Shown: in pieces, positions 6,659 through 6,861 of the stretch
Layout of the letters: every line of letters starts with the position of its first letter
How positions within the stretch are numbered: position 1 is the first letter of the stretch
Assembly: GCA_022511355.1 (NCBI GenBank)
Contig: JAFLRS010000089.1
Location: 1-6,861 of the forward strand
DNA: 6,861 nucleotides
Direction: 5' to 3'
Origin: Alistipes sp.
Lineage (GTDB): Bacteria > Bacteroidota > Bacteroidia > Bacteroidales > Rikenellaceae
The notes under the pieces: generated by a model
What the model was told of the DNA's origin: nothing
Database searches by the model: none
Seen by the model: the letters and a program-made list of their open reading frames with translations, nothing else
Position numbers and translations under genes: made by a program

Positions 6659-6666
6659 CAAAGATA
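6659..6666 (-). promoter_or_regulatory. Bacteroidota -7 promoter element for the aminotransferase-luxS operon
   Basis: TATCTTTG on the minus strand (6666-6659) is a perfect TAnnTTTG match placed 24 nt before the aminotransferase ATG, which implies a leader of roughly 18 nt. The upstream stretch is strongly AT-rich. No convincing -33 TTTG is seen at 19-21 nt; a TTTG at 6681-6678 is only 11 nt away. It is a good candidate for the main promoter of the gene string. Confidence 0.6.
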
Positions 6667-6758
6667 ATAAATTTCCTCAAAAAAGGCTATTATATTTTAA
6701 TCTGCCAAGTTCGAACAACGTTTTAGAATGATGCCGGCAGTATGATATTTTTATTTTC

Positions 6759-6795
6759 ATATTTACATTCCCTCACTTCTTCAAAGTGAGGGGTA
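6759..6795. repeat. Palindromic repeat unit 1
   Basis: The unit begins with the 16-mer ATATTTACATTCCCTC (6759-6774) and ends GAGGGGTA. Inside it CCCTCACTT (6770-6778) pairs perfectly with AAGTGAGGG (6784-6792) around a 5-nt loop, a 9-bp stem. On the plus strand a T-rich stretch with six T (6799-6804) lies six bases past the stem, a loose terminator-like arrangement, but no plus-strand gene precedes it. A second, related unit begins 48 nt further on. Confidence 0.7.
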
Positions 6796-6806
6796 ATATT
6801 TTTTCT

Positions 6807-6855
6807 ATATTTACATTCCCTCCCCTCTCCCCTCCCTTTGAGAAAGGGAGGGGTA
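6807..6855. repeat. Palindromic repeat unit 2
   Basis: It repeats the 16-mer ATATTTACATTCCCTC exactly (6807-6822) and also ends GAGGGGTA (6848-6855). Its palindrome is different and longer: CCCCTCCCTTT (6829-6839) pairs with AAAGGGAGGGG (6843-6853), an 11-bp perfect stem with a GAG loop. The shared ends with divergent stems suggest a dispersed intergenic repeat family of REP or small MITE type (inference). The window ends six bases later, so a further unit could follow. Confidence 0.7.
6818..6836 (-). other. G-quadruplex-capable tract
   Basis: On the minus strand the tract reads GGGAGGGGAGAGGGGAGGG: four runs of three or more G separated by loops of 1, 3 and 1 nt. This meets the usual G4 pattern with short loops that favour stability. 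It shares bases with the left arm of the 11-bp hairpin of repeat unit 2, so the G4 and the hairpin cannot form together. It lies about 150 bp upstream of the -7 element of the operon. Confidence 0.6.
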
Positions 6856-6861
6856 TCATGG

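Noticed and set aside
6635..6661. TTG start nine codons upstream of the aminotransferase ATG
   Set aside because: It lies on the TATCTTTG promoter element, so it would probably not be in the transcript.
6705..6722. tRNA T-loop-like GTTCGAA
   Set aside because: No acceptor, D or anticodon arms can be built around it.
6770..6804. Intrinsic terminator on the plus strand
   Set aside because: The stem is good, but the T-run begins six bases after it and there is no plus-strand gene to terminate; better explained as a repeat unit.
6742..6859. Outer inverted repeat ATGATA ... TATCAT framing both palindromes, as ends of a mobile element
   Set aside because: Only six bases match and pairing stops immediately outside; chance is likely in AT-rich sequence.
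6759..6861. CRISPR array
   Set aside because: Only two units, with palindromic unlike middles and no constant repeat or spacer lengths; no cas genes are near.

Overview
The window reads as a compact chromosomal segment from a Bacteroidota, most plausibly a GC-rich Bacteroidales such as Alistipes or another Rikenellaceae; the genus is inferred, not proven. The clues are: a bS21 sequence of Bacteroidota type; starts that almost all lack a Shine-Dalgarno sequence and follow A-rich leaders; two perfect matches to the Bacteroidota -7 promoter element TAnnTTTG; a lipoprotein with a BACON-like domain; and high GC in coding sequence with an AT-rich intergenic end.

Every supported gene lies on the minus strand, so the operon is read from high to low coordinates. 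From the right edge: about 227 bases without a gene (6635-6861) hold a promoter element, two related palindromic repeats and a G-quadruplex-capable tract. Then come a class I aminotransferase (5438-6634), luxS (4963-5421), an MTA/SAH-nucleosidase-type hydrolase (4376-4966, sharing an ATGA overlap with luxS), a lipoprotein with a C-terminal DNA/RNA non-specific nuclease domain (3163-4362), a long UbiD-family decarboxylase of the menaquinone-biosynthesis type (1293-3140), a membrane-anchored protein with four helix-hairpin-helix repeats (210-1289), and the 5' part of rpsU (bS21), cut by the left edge. Gaps from the aminotransferase to the HhH gene are 16, -4, 13, 22 and 3 nt, which suggests one transcript. 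rpsU follows after 94 nt and may also have its own promoter inside the end of the HhH gene.

Functionally, luxS and the nucleosidase form the two-step recycling of S-adenosylhomocysteine to homocysteine, releasing adenine and the AI-2 precursor DPD. The aminotransferase may link this to aspartate-family amino acid metabolism. The nuclease, decarboxylase and HhH protein have no obvious biochemical link to that pair. I see no defence system, CRISPR array, IS element, prophage or tRNA. The most interesting signals are non-coding: a 33% GC patch with a promoter-like sequence inside the HhH gene, and the paired palindromes with a G4 motif upstream of the operon.
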